Shown in pieces: positions 41,742 to 50,600 of a DNA stretch of 64,000 bases. The stretch spans positions 124,001 through 188,000 of the forward strand of contig CAIWKE010000003.1 of the NCBI GenBank assembly GCA_903913215.1, given 5' to 3'. The position numbers and the translations under genes are program-made. The stretch comes from an uncultured Holophagaceae bacterium (GTDB lineage Bacteria > Acidobacteriota > Holophagae > Holophagales > Holophagaceae). A model generated the notes under the pieces. It was not told the DNA's origin. It saw nothing but the letters and a program-made list of their open reading frames with translations, and ran no database searches. Positions within the stretch are counted from its first letter, which is position 1; every line of letters begins with the position of its first letter.

Positions 41742-43343
41742 ATGCACCTGCCGCCCCCGCCTGCCCAAATCCAGCTCCTTGTCGGCGCCGATGTATGGAC
41801 GGCCCAGGGCCCACAGAAAGGGCTGGGACTGCTGCTCGGCAAGGGGAAAATTCTCGCCGTGGGCCCGGTGGAGAACCTGTATAAAAACAACCCCAAGGCG
41901 CACAAGGTTGAGCTGCCTGGGGGTGTTTTATTACCGGGATTCATCGAAGGTCATGCCCACGTCAATGGCCTCGGCGCCATGGCAGGCGAGGTGGACCTCG
42001 TGGGCCTCGACTCCCTGCCGGCCACCCTGACCCGTACTCGGGAGTGGAGCGGCGCCCACGCCCAGGGCTGGCTCCTGGGTCGCGGCTGGGACCAAAACCG
42101 CTGGACCGTGAAGACCTTCCCACGTGCACTCGATCTAGACGCCTTCAAGGCCACACAGCCTGCTTTCCTGGAGCGGGTGGACGGTCACGCCGCCTGGGTT
42201 AACACCGCCGCCCTGACCCTCGCCGGCATCGGACCCCAGACTCCGGATCCTGCCGGCGGCAAGATCCTGCGGGATGAACAGGGCCGCCCCACAGGCATCC
42301 TCCTGGACAGTGCCGTGGACCTGGTGGCCCGGCACATCCCCAAGCCCACGGACGCGGAACTGGAGTCCCGCATCAAGACCGGCCTCGCCACCCTGCGCGC
42401 GAATGGCTTCACCAGTGTGGCCGACATGGGCATCGATGCCCGCGAGCTCGCCGCCTACCGGCGTCTGGCTGCCGCCAAGGCCCTGCCCATCAGGGTCTTC
42501 GCATATCTCTCGCACAACCACGCGCTCATGCTCCGCGAACTCAAAGCTCCCCGGAACCGGCGCCTCTCCTTCCTCCAGGTACAGGGGGTGAAGTTCTACC
42601 TGGACGGGGCCCTGGGCAGCCGGGGCGCGCGACTCCTGGCACCCTACGCCGACGACCCCAGCACCACGGGGCTCTGGGTCACGGAACCCGCCAAGGTCGC
42701 CCTGGACGCCACCATCACCCTGAAGGCCGGCTACCAGCCCGCCCTCCACGCCATCGGCGATGGTGCCAACCGGGCGGCCCTGGACCTGCTGGCCACGGCC
42801 ATGAAGAAGGGGCGCGGCACCCTGGCCCCCCGCATCGAGCATGCTCAGATCCTCACGGCCGAGGATGCGGCCCGCTTTGGCGCCCTGGGCGTCGTAGCCA
42901 GCGTGCAGCCCATCCAGTGCGCCTCAGATCACAGCTGGACTCCGGCCCGGCTGGGTCCTGCCCGCGTCGAGGAGGCCTTTCCCTGGCGCCGCCTCCTGGA
43001 TGGAGGCGCCCTGCTGGCCTTCGGCAGCGATGCCCCCGTGGAGGATCCCAATCCCTTCCCGGGCCTGGCCTCCGCGGAAACCCGCCAGGACGGCGCCGGG
43101 GATCCTCCCGGGGGATTCCTCCCCAGCCAGCGCCTCAGCCGCCTGGAGGCTGTCCGCGCCTACACCGCAGGCAACGCCAAGGCCCTGGGCCACACCAAGG
43201 ATCTGGGCACCCTCCAGAAGGGCGCCGTGGCTGACCTGCTCTGGGTCCAGGCCCCCCTGGGCGAGATCAGCCCCGAGGCCCTGCGAAAGGTGAAGCCCGG
43301 CAGGCTCTGGGTCAATGGGGTGGAAGTGGCGCTCGGGCACTGA
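41742..43343 (+). CDS. Amidohydrolase, YtcJ-like (amidohydrolase family 3)
   Basis: 533 residues, cytoplasmic by lack of a signal peptide. Metal-binding motif GFIEGHAHVNG in the first 80 residues, then 'LERVDGHAAWVNTAAL', 'VQGVKFYLDGALGSRGA' (the Lys bridge position), 'HAIGDGANRAALDLL', 'RIEHAQIL' and the final 'GSDAPVEDPNPF'. These are typical of YtcJ/NfdA-like N-substituted formamide or exoenzyme-type deformylases; actual substrate unknown. The start ATG has TGGAG before it. Adjacent rpe on the same strand is 47 bp away, with no functional link evident. Confidence 0.85.
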   Translation: MHLPPPPAQIQLLVGADVWTAQGPQKGLGLLLGKGKILAVGPVENLYKNNPKAHKVELPGGVLLPGFIEGHAHVNGLGAMAGEVDLVGLDSLPATLTRTREWSGAHAQGWLLGRGWDQNRWTVKTFPRALDLDAFKATQPAFLERVDGHAAWVNTAALTLAGIGPQTPDPAGGKILRDEQGRPTGILLDSAVDLVARHIPKPTDAELESRIKTGLATLRANGFTSVADMGIDARELAAYRRLAAAKALPIRVFAYLSHNHALMLRELKAPRNRRLSFLQVQGVKFYLDGALGSRGARLLAPYADDPSTTGLWVTEPAKVALDATITLKAGYQPALHAIGDGANRAALDLLATAMKKGRGTLAPRIEHAQILTAEDAARFGALGVVASVQPIQCASDHSWTPARLGPARVEEAFPWRRLLDGGALLAFGSDAPVEDPNPFPGLASAETRQDGAGDPPGGFLPSQRLSRLEAVRAYTAGNAKALGHTKDLGTLQKGAVADLLWVQAPLGEISPEALRKVKPGRLWVNGVEVALGH

Positions 43344-43390
43344 AGCCTAACAAGGAGGTCATTGCCCCCCACCTCTGGAATACTGTTGGC

Positions 43391-44077
43391 ATGAGCCTCC
43401 GCCCCGCCTCTCCCCTGCTGGCCCCGTCCCTCCTCTCCGCGGACTTCACGCGGCTGGGAGAGGAGTTGAAGATGATCGAGTCGGCCGGAGCCCAGGTGGT
43501 GCATGTGGACGTCATGGATGGCCGCTTCGTGCCCAACATCACCATCGGCCTGCCGGTGGTAGAGAGCCTCCGCAAAGCCACCACCCTGCCCCTGGATTGC
43601 CACCTCATGATCGTGGAGCCCCTGCGCTACGCGGCGGACTTCGTGAAGGCCGGCGCGGACTGGGTCAGCGTCCACCAGGAGGCGGATCCCCACCTGCACC
43701 GCACCCTGGCGGCCATCCGCCAGGCCGGCGGGAAGGCCGGTGTGGTGCTGAACCCTGGCACCCCCGTGGACACCCTGGTGGACCTGGTGGGCGACTTCGA
43801 CTTCATACTGCTCATGAGCGTGAACCCCGGCTTTGGCGGCCAGTCCTTCATCCCGCGCACCCTCGACAAGGTGCGGCGCCTGGACGCCCTGCGCACCGAG
43901 CGCGGCCTGCCCTTCTTCATCCAGGTGGACGGTGGCGTAAGCCTCAAGAACGCCCAGGAACTGATTCGCGCCGGCGCCGACGCCCTGGTGGCCGGCAACG
44001 CCTTCTTCAAAGCCCCCGACCCCAAGGCCGCCGCTGCAGGACTGCTGGCCGAAATGGCCAAGGGCCGGAGCGCCTGA
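43391..44077 (+). CDS. rpe: Ribulose-phosphate 3-epimerase
   Basis: Interconverts ribulose 5-phosphate and xylulose 5-phosphate in the pentose phosphate path. 228 residues, TIM barrel. 'LLAPSLLSADFTRL', 'HVDVMDGRFVPNIT', 'DCHLMI', 'SVNPGFGGQSFIP' and 'QVDGGVSLKNA' contain the metal-binding His and catalytic Asp pairs. The ATG at 43391 gives the normal N-terminus. An AAGGAGGT stands 32 bp upstream, too far to serve this start; the nearer ribosome-binding site is weak. Confidence 0.95.
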   Translation: MSLRPASPLLAPSLLSADFTRLGEELKMIESAGAQVVHVDVMDGRFVPNITIGLPVVESLRKATTLPLDCHLMIVEPLRYAADFVKAGADWVSVHQEADPHLHRTLAAIRQAGGKAGVVLNPGTPVDTLVDLVGDFDFILLMSVNPGFGGQSFIPRTLDKVRRLDALRTERGLPFFIQVDGGVSLKNAQELIRAGADALVAGNAFFKAPDPKAAAAGLLAEMAKGRSA

Positions 44078-44159
44078 ACAGGCCACAACCACACTCGCAG
44101 AGAACTGACGAGAAGACCGAGCAGGCTGGTGAGAGGCGAAGGTCGAGGGCTCATGCAAC

Positions 44160-44408
44160 CTACAGAAGGGCGGCCTTGGCGCTCCGCCGCATGCGCTTGA
44201 TGGCCCGCTCCCGCCGCAAAGCTTCTGGCCGGCTGTGGCAGGCCTCGCGGTAGACCAGTTCCAGAGGTCCCCGGCCCCGGGTGTATTTGGCCCCCTTCCC
44301 GGCCCGGTGCTGCTCCAGCCGGGCCTCCACATCCAGGGCGATGCCGCAGTAGAGGGTCCCGTCCCCACAGCGCAGGAGATAGACCCACCAGGTGCGGGTG
44401 GCCGTCAT
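44160..44408 (-). CDS. GIY-YIG endonuclease domain protein (UPF0213/YhbQ-like)
   Basis: 82 residues consisting only of a GIY-YIG nuclease domain: WWVYLLRCGDGTLYCGI carries the VYLL...YCGI version of the motif, followed by 'RLEQHRAGKGAKYTRGRGPLELVY' with the conserved Arg and 'EALRRERAIKRM' with the metal-binding Glu. Small proteins of this kind (YhbQ) have been linked to DNA repair and are often acquired. The start overlaps the stop of the SpoIID-like gene (ATGA), making it the last, coupled cistron of the alpha-2-macroglobulin operon. That placement has no evident functional reason. Confidence 0.88.
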   Translation of the reverse strand: MTATRTWWVYLLRCGDGTLYCGIALDVEARLEQHRAGKGAKYTRGRGPLELVYREACHSRPEALRRERAIKRMRRSAKAALL

Positions 44409-45901
44409 GGTGTCCGCCAGGATGTTGGAAAGGCTTCGGCAAGGATCTGCTCGGCGCTGGCGCCCTGCCCTGCCCGGTAGCTGGCCGTGGCCAGGCAGAG
44501 GCCCGCGTTGTGACCCCAGCCCCGACCCCGCAGCAACAGGGAGCCGTCCGGCTGCAGCTCTGCCTCGCAGGCATTGCTGGGCCAGGCAGTCCAGCCGAAG
44601 GCCCGTCCCGCGGCCAGACGCAGGTCTTCCACAGCGTAGGGACCCGAGCTCCCAAGGCGCAGGCCGCTCTGCCCCTGGCGCAGGCCCGGCGCGACGGCCT
44701 GCTTGAGCCGGGCAACCTGGGCGGCACTGAGGGACCGCTCCCAACGCTGCCAGCGATCCCCAGGCACCTCGGCGGCCGTCCCAACGTCGGCAGGGCCCTC
44801 GCCCCAGACGGCCCGTGGGCTCAGAGACTGGCCCCCAGCAGACCCCGTAAAGAAGGCCCAGCGTGGATCCAGGTCCAGGGCCGGGGCGCTGGCGGCGGCG
44901 CGGACCGTGGCCGCCGTGGGCTGACCCCGCACCACGGCGCAGTGGGTCAGGGGACAGAGCAGGCCCCCGGGGTGCTGGAGGCCGTGGCCCTCCAGCCAGC
45001 GCCCCAGCACTGCGGCCAGGGCGCGCCGGGCCTCCAGGGGCGCCTCTGGACCCAGTTCGCCTTCCGTGGCGGCGGCAATCCAGGTGCCGCGGTTGGCCGT
45101 CCAGGCCAGGCTCCAGCCCCGCGCCTCCGCCCTCAGGGCCACTCGGCCCCGCAGCTCCCGCACCGGAAAGCCCTTGGGGAATCGCACGCGCCCCTGGAAG
45201 CGCCAGGTGTGGCCCATTCGATGCGACAGCCGCTGTCCATTCACCACCATGGGCCCCCGGAGTCGCTCCGCGGGCCAGACCACGGTCACGGCGCCTGCGC
45301 CAGGTTCGGTCGCGGGCTCCGTGGCAGTGAGGGCCTCCCGCTTCCAGAGCTCGGGTTCGCGGTGGGGCGCCCGGGGTAGCGCGGGCGACTCCTCCCCCTT
45401 CAGCCAGGCCCGGAGCCAGTGATAGGCCCAGGCCTGCTCTTGAGTGGTGCCTCCGGCCAGGGCCCGGTCCAGGCGCTCCTGCAAGGGTCGCGCCGGCGCT
45501 GGAGGCCAGGGCTTGAGGGGATGCAAGTGGGCTTCGGCCCAGAGGCAGCGGGCCTCTTCGGACCAGCGCCGAAGCCCCTTGGCCTGGAGACGCCGATGGG
45601 TCAATTCGTGGCGCAGGATGGTCCCCAGGGGGCGGCGGCAGAGCTGCTCCCATGGGCGCAGATGCAGAACCTCTCCCACCCACTGGGCGCTGCGCGCGGG
45701 CGGCGCCCCGGTGGCCTGCTCAAAGGCGGCGCTGTCCAGGTGGAGGCGCACTCGCCAGGCCCCCGGGGGCCAGGCACCAAAGGCCTCCGTGGCGGCGAAG
45801 GCCCCGCGCAGGGCCGCCTCCAGGCCGGTCTGGGGGCTGGGATCCCCTTCCAGCACGGGAGGTGTGAAGGGCGGCGCGGAGCCCGCGAGCAGCAGCAGCA
45901 T
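44405..45901 (-). CDS. Metallopeptidase-like / SpoIID-like envelope protein (C-terminal half of a YfaQ-like function)
   Basis: 498 residues. The N-terminal part has HELTH (98-102) with a following 'RRWSEEA' (Glu about 116), the pattern of a gluzincin-type peptidase. The C-terminal half has SpoIID/LytB-like blocks: 'EAPLEARRALAAVLGRWL' (Glu equivalent to the catalytic one), 'CPLTHCAVVRGQ', GRGWGHNAGLCLATASYRAGQGASAEQILAEAF. SpoIID cleaves glycan strands. By position and by what I recall of YfaQ (DUF2300) ending in such a segment, it is assigned as the second half of YfaQ. The short hydrophobic start is a poor signal peptide. Its ATG overlaps the upstream stop (TGATG), in a different frame. Confidence 0.65.
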   Translation of the reverse strand: MLLLLAGSAPPFTPPVLEGDPSPQTGLEAALRGAFAATEAFGAWPPGAWRVRLHLDSAAFEQATGAPPARSAQWVGEVLHLRPWEQLCRRPLGTILRHELTHRRLQAKGLRRWSEEARCLWAEAHLHPLKPWPPAPARPLQERLDRALAGGTTQEQAWAYHWLRAWLKGEESPALPRAPHREPELWKREALTATEPATEPGAGAVTVVWPAERLRGPMVVNGQRLSHRMGHTWRFQGRVRFPKGFPVRELRGRVALRAEARGWSLAWTANRGTWIAAATEGELGPEAPLEARRALAAVLGRWLEGHGLQHPGGLLCPLTHCAVVRGQPTAATVRAAASAPALDLDPRWAFFTGSAGGQSLSPRAVWGEGPADVGTAAEVPGDRWQRWERSLSAAQVARLKQAVAPGLRQGQSGLRLGSSGPYAVEDLRLAAGRAFGWTAWPSNACEAELQPDGSLLLRGRGWGHNAGLCLATASYRAGQGASAEQILAEAFPTSWRTP

Positions 45902-46746
45902 CAGCCCTTGAGCCCCAGGATGGCTTTGACCCGCGTCATGCCCTCCACCCGCCCGCTACCCCGAGGCGCATGGAACACGAAGAGCACGGGGCCACAGCCC
46001 CCGGCCACCCAGGCGCTGGTGGCGCTGGGATCCCCGGGCACCGGCGCAGTGCCGGTCTTGAACCACCAACTTTCATTGCCCAGGAGGTTCTTCACGTCCA
46101 CCCACTGGCCCGCCAGCATGCGCCGACCAAAGGAGCTCACCTCGGCATTGCCCGGGTCCATGAGCCAGTGCAGGAAGGCCTCGGGGCTGGTCCGCAGCAG
46201 CTCTCCATCGCCCACCCAGGCGGGCGTCAGGGGCGGCAGAGCATCGCCCACAGGCAAGCGGCGGCCCAGGAAGGAACCAAAGACCTCCTCCATGCGCGCC
46301 CGGCCCGCAGCCTCGCCGTAGTCCTTCTTCCAATGCTCCTGGGAGTCGGCAATCCAAGCCAGGAAGGCCAGGTTGCAACTCTGCTGCAATGCCTTGGCCA
46401 GGTCCACGCGGCCATGGCCCTGGTGGTTCCAGCAGCTGAAGGTGCCCAGCTTCCCGGTGCACTTGAACTGCACCCCGCGACCGGACCAATCGGCGCCCTC
46501 CAGTCGCATCCACAGCAGCTTGGCCAGGCTGCCCATGGGGTGCTCGCGACTCACCTCCCCGTAAGTCAAAACCTGCTCATCATCCAGCGTGATGGCGAGC
46601 CCCTCCCCGGGCAGGAGCACCGGCGTGGGGGGCTTGGTGGGGGCGGGCTGGGCCTGCAGGCTGCCCAGGCCCAGGATCAGGCCCAGCCAGCAAGCCCGCA
46701 GGCCCAGGTCTCGCAAGAACGGTCGACTTGGTTGGCAAACGGGCAT
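45901..46746 (-). CDS. Penicillin-binding-protein-like serine enzyme (N-terminal half of a YfaQ-like function)
   Basis: 281 residues with an N-terminal export segment (about 11-32). All three penicillin-interacting motifs are present: SxxK as S73-LA-K76, SxN as S123-C-N125 and KTG at 230-232. This suggests a serine transpeptidase, carboxypeptidase or class D beta-lactamase-like fold acting in the periplasm. The rest of the sequence is not that of a classical PBP. By gene order it corresponds to the start of E. coli YfaQ. AAGGGG-type ribosome-binding site; starts 24 bp after yfaP. Confidence 0.65.
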   Translation of the reverse strand: MPVCQPSRPFLRDLGLRACWLGLILGLGSLQAQPAPTKPPTPVLLPGEGLAITLDDEQVLTYGEVSREHPMGSLAKLLWMRLEGADWSGRGVQFKCTGKLGTFSCWNHQGHGRVDLAKALQQSCNLAFLAWIADSQEHWKKDYGEAAGRARMEEVFGSFLGRRLPVGDALPPLTPAWVGDGELLRTSPEAFLHWLMDPGNAEVSSFGRRMLAGQWVDVKNLLGNESWWFKTGTAPVPGDPSATSAWVAGGCGPVLFVFHAPRGSGRVEGMTRVKAILGLKG

Positions 46747-46770
46747 GGGGGGCTCCCGGATGTGGTCCCC

Positions 46771-47685
46771 TTAAGGTTCCACGTCGAAGGTTCCCAGGAT
46801 GGCAGCTCCGGCGCCGGGCAGCATAAGGCGCTCCATGGTCCAGCGGCGCTCCTGGTCCGTGCCGGCGTCAAGGAGCACTTCCACGCGAACGCGCGCCGGT
46901 CGGCTACCCCGCCAGCCCCCGGTCCACTTCACGGTGTAAGTGCCCGGCGGGGGCGTGTCGTGGCTGTAACCATCCGACCAGAGCATCCGGCCGCCCGAAG
47001 GCGTACGCTGGCCCTGGTTGGCGATGGCGCCATCGGGTTCCAGGATCTGCATGGAGCCGCTGGAATATTCACCATCGCGCTGGACGGACAGGATCCTCAG
47101 CCGGGTGCGGGAGGTGGAGACCCACCAGCTCCGCACGATCCTGAGGCCGGAATCCGGCTCCAGGATTTCCAGCCGGTTCTCGCCGTTCTGGGAGGTCAAG
47201 GTGAACGCCTCATTGCGCCCCACGCTCAGACCCCGGGTGCTGGCCTCCCCATTGAACCAGACCTTCAGGGTGCGCTGGCGCCAGGCGTTGCGCTTGACCT
47301 CGGCCTCCCGCTCCTCCCGCGCCTTCCGCAGCTCCGCCGCCGAAGGTCTGGCCTCGTCCGAGTCCTCCCGGTCCAGATAGCGGCCCTCGTCACCCTCGTC
47401 CTCCCAGTCGTACCGCCGGGCGCGCTCGTCCTTGGGCGGGTTGGGATCGCGGGGATCCACCAGCTTCACCGTCAAGGGAACCTCGCGGTCGCTGGTCCAG
47501 CCCCCCAGCTCCGGGCCCAGCTCCAGGCGCCAGAGCTTGAGGTCCGGCTCGTAGGTTGCAGGTTTGGGCTTGGGAGCGACCTTCGGCGCAGCCTTGGCAG
47601 CGGGCTTGGCGGGAGCCTTCTGGGCGCTCAGGAGGCCCGCCGCGAGGAGGAGCAGGGCAGTCAGGACCTTCATCTGCGCCCTCAT
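46771..47685 (-). CDS. yfaP: YfaP-like DUF2135 protein
   Basis: 304 residues. Signal peptide (MKVLTALLLLAAGLLSA if the fifth codon, ATG at 47673, is used), an Ala/Lys/Pro-rich linker, a charged middle of about 100 residues and a C-terminal beta domain. In the last domain 'RTRLRILSVQRDGEYSSGSMQILEPDG' and 'YTVKWTGGW' fit DUF2135, a domain found next to alpha-2-macroglobulin genes. The function is unknown; such proteins are thought to assist the protease trap. The ATG at 47685 overlaps the end of the alpha-2-macroglobulin gene (ATGA). Confidence 0.7.
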   Translation of the reverse strand: MRAQMKVLTALLLLAAGLLSAQKAPAKPAAKAAPKVAPKPKPATYEPDLKLWRLELGPELGGWTSDREVPLTVKLVDPRDPNPPKDERARRYDWEDEGDEGRYLDREDSDEARPSAAELRKAREEREAEVKRNAWRQRTLKVWFNGEASTRGLSVGRNEAFTLTSQNGENRLEILEPDSGLRIVRSWWVSTSRTRLRILSVQRDGEYSSGSMQILEPDGAIANQGQRTPSGGRMLWSDGYSHDTPPPGTYTVKWTGGWRGSRPARVRVEVLLDAGTDQERRWTMERLMLPGAGAAILGTFDVEP

Positions 47686-50600
47686 CGCGCACCTCCATCC
47701 ACGACCTTGAGGTCCAGGCCATCACAGGTGGCCCACTGCCCCTCATTCGACATGAGGCTCAGCTTGGCCGGGCGCAGGCGGTAGCTCCCCGCCATGCCCG
47801 CCCGCAGGTGGATCCGCACTCGGTGCGCACTCCAGTACCAGCTCTTGGGGTAGAGGAAGGTGACTTTGTCCGGGTGGACCTCGATACGAGGCTTCTCCCA
47901 GGCATCCGTGGAACTGCCCTCCGTGAACGGATTGCCTTCCAGCACGAAGCCTTCCAGCTTGACCGTGGGCGTGAGCCCGGCGGGGATGGGCACTTCGAGC
48001 ATGAGATAGTCCGAGTCCTGGCTGGTCTGAAAGTGCACCTCCATCCAGGCCTCCTCACCGGCCTTGAGCGTGCCGGTCCAGGGCTGCCGAATCCAGCCCT
48101 GGTGGGCATTGCCGGTCTCCTGCGGGGTCTTCAAGCGCCAGATCTGGCGGTTCACGCTCAGCTTCAGGGCCGAGGAGGAAGCATTGGCCTTGAGCACACC
48201 CGAGGCGCTGCCCGGTACCTGGTAGGCATAGGTCCAGACCAGGATGCCCCGGCCCGTGGCACTGAGGGTGACGGGCCTGGCTTCGCTCATGGCATAGGAA
48301 CCGGGCCGGGCCTCTCGGGGATTCCAGCGCCGCGCTTCTGGGCGCTCCTTGAAGTCGAAGGTGGGCCCGCCCTGCACGGTGGCCTGAAGGCCCGGCGCGG
48401 TCCAGTCCAGTTTCCGGGTCTTCATCAGGTAGGGCAGCAGGTCCACCACCTGGGATGTGCTCCAAGTGGAATACCAGCCGTAGCCCCGGTATTCGGAAGC
48501 CAGGAAGATCTCACCCTGGCGGATGAGGGGCGACTGGGGCCGAGTCAGGCAGAGGGCCTTCAGGGCCATGATGGTGGGCACCACATCGCCGGAGGCGTAG
48601 CTGTACCAGTCCGCCTGCGGGCCCTCCCAGCGGGCCAGGCCATTCTTGAAGGTGGCCTTCTGTTCCAGGCGCTCGGCCAGCAGGGCGGCCTTGGGATGTT
48701 TGGCCAAGCCTGCCGCCAGAGTGATCATGGCGTGCACATGGGCGCCCGGCCACTTGCCGCTCAGCACCTTGTCGGCGGCGCTGTCCAGGAGGCCCACGAG
48801 GGGCTCCCCGGTCTGGGCCAGGGAGACCAGCAGGAAGGCTGCATCAGCCTGGGGATCCACAGCCCGGCCTTCGCCCTTGATGGGCTTGGGCTGGTCCGCC
48901 TGCCGGGCCACCTGCTGGAAGAGGTTCATGGCCGCCATGCGGCCCCGGTGGTAGACGTTCTCGTCCACGGCGTAGCCCAGTCGCTTCATGGTGGCAAAGC
49001 TCTGGATGGCAAAGCCGGTGGTGTGCGGATTGGCGTCCAGGCCGAAGTCATGGGGGGCGTACCAGCCCCAGCCGCCATTGGGCTGCTGGTAGCCGTAGAC
49101 CTTGAAGACCCCGTCGCGGATGTTGCGATCCAGGTCCGTCAGCTGCTTCCAGTCCAGAGCGGGCATGGCACCCGATTTCACCAGATCCGCCACCAGCACA
49201 TTGGGCACGAAGCTGGACAGGGTCTGTTCCACACAGCCATAGGGGTAGCCAATGAGGTAGGGCAGCGAGGGCGCCGCCAGATGTTCCAGGTTGCCCACGG
49301 CGGTGAAGACGAGGGCTGCGCCCCCCTTGGCCACGGGTGGTGTGGGGATGCTCAGGGTCTGGGAGCCGCCATCCAGCACCATGGAACCGGAGAGGGTGGC
49401 GGGGACCAGCTGGTCCAGCACTGCGACGCGCTGGCGCTCGGCATCCTTGAGGTTGCCTCCCTCCAACCGGGCCGTGACGACCAGGGGGCCAGTCTTGTCC
49501 GAGAAGAGCGGCAGCGCCAGGCGGAACTCACCCTGGTCCTGAAGGCTGAAGGTGGCCTCAGGATTTCCGGCGAAGCGGCCATTCTGCACTTCGAGCTTGA
49601 TCTTGCCCTGGAGCGGCTGGCCCGAGAGGTTGCGCACCAGGGCGATGGCCCGGGCCTCTTCGCCCACACTGAGGGTGCGCGGCAGTGTGAGGGCCACCTG
49701 GAGGGGCTTGGAGGCGGGTTTGGAGCTGCGGCCCACGCCCACTTTGGTATCGCTGGTGATGGCCGTGGCCGTGGCCCGCCAGGCCGTGAGGTTGTCGGGC
49801 AGCACCAGGTCCACGCTGGCCTTGCCATCGCGACCAGCAGCCACGAAGGGGACCCAGTGGGCCGTGTCCTTGAAGTTTTGGCGCACCTTGTCGTCGTCAT
49901 CCGCCTTGAAGTCGCCGCGCTTGGTCTGCTTGAGGCTCCAGACCGGACGCTGGCGGTTCAGCACGTCATGGAAGCTCCAGTCTGTGGAGCCGGAGCGCAG
50001 GACGCCGTGGCGTCGCGTGGGATGGAAGAAGCGCACGGGATCGGGATTCAACTCCTGGCTGAGGGCATAGATGGCCTCGTCCACCACGCCCACGCTGAGG
50101 TCCGCGGCGGTGGGCTTGCCGGCGGCATCGGTCACCGCCACAGAGACCTTCATGGGCTGGCCAGGCTGGTAGCGCTCCTTGTCCGTGGTGACGGCCACTT
50201 GGAGGCGGCGGTCCCGCTTGGGCACCCGAATGGGCAGCTCGACCAGTTGTCGCCGCCCCTCGGCCACGATCTCGAAGACAGCCCAGGCATTGGGCTGCAT
50301 GGCGGCTGTGACGGGGATTTCCACCAGAGCCGTGGTGCCCGCAATGGCGCGGCTCTGGCGTTGGCCCAGGGCCTCACTTTCGAGGGCCCAGTGCAGGGTG
50401 AGCTTGGGGCGGGGCAGCTGCACGAGGATTCGGGCCGTGTCGCCGGGCTGGTACTCGGGCTTGTCCGCGGAAGCCCGCAGATCCGGCACCGCCGGCAGGG
50501 GCGTACCCTCGGCGGCCACGGTCATCTGCCGCTGGGCCACCACGGGGCGGCCCTTGGAATCCTTGGCCTCGGCCACCAGCAGGTAGGCGCCGCCTTCGGG

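Noticed and set aside
43352-43364. AAGGAGGT followed by an in-frame ATT as an alternative rpe start
   Set aside because: Spacing of one to two bases is too short, and ATG 43391 gives the usual N-terminus of the family.
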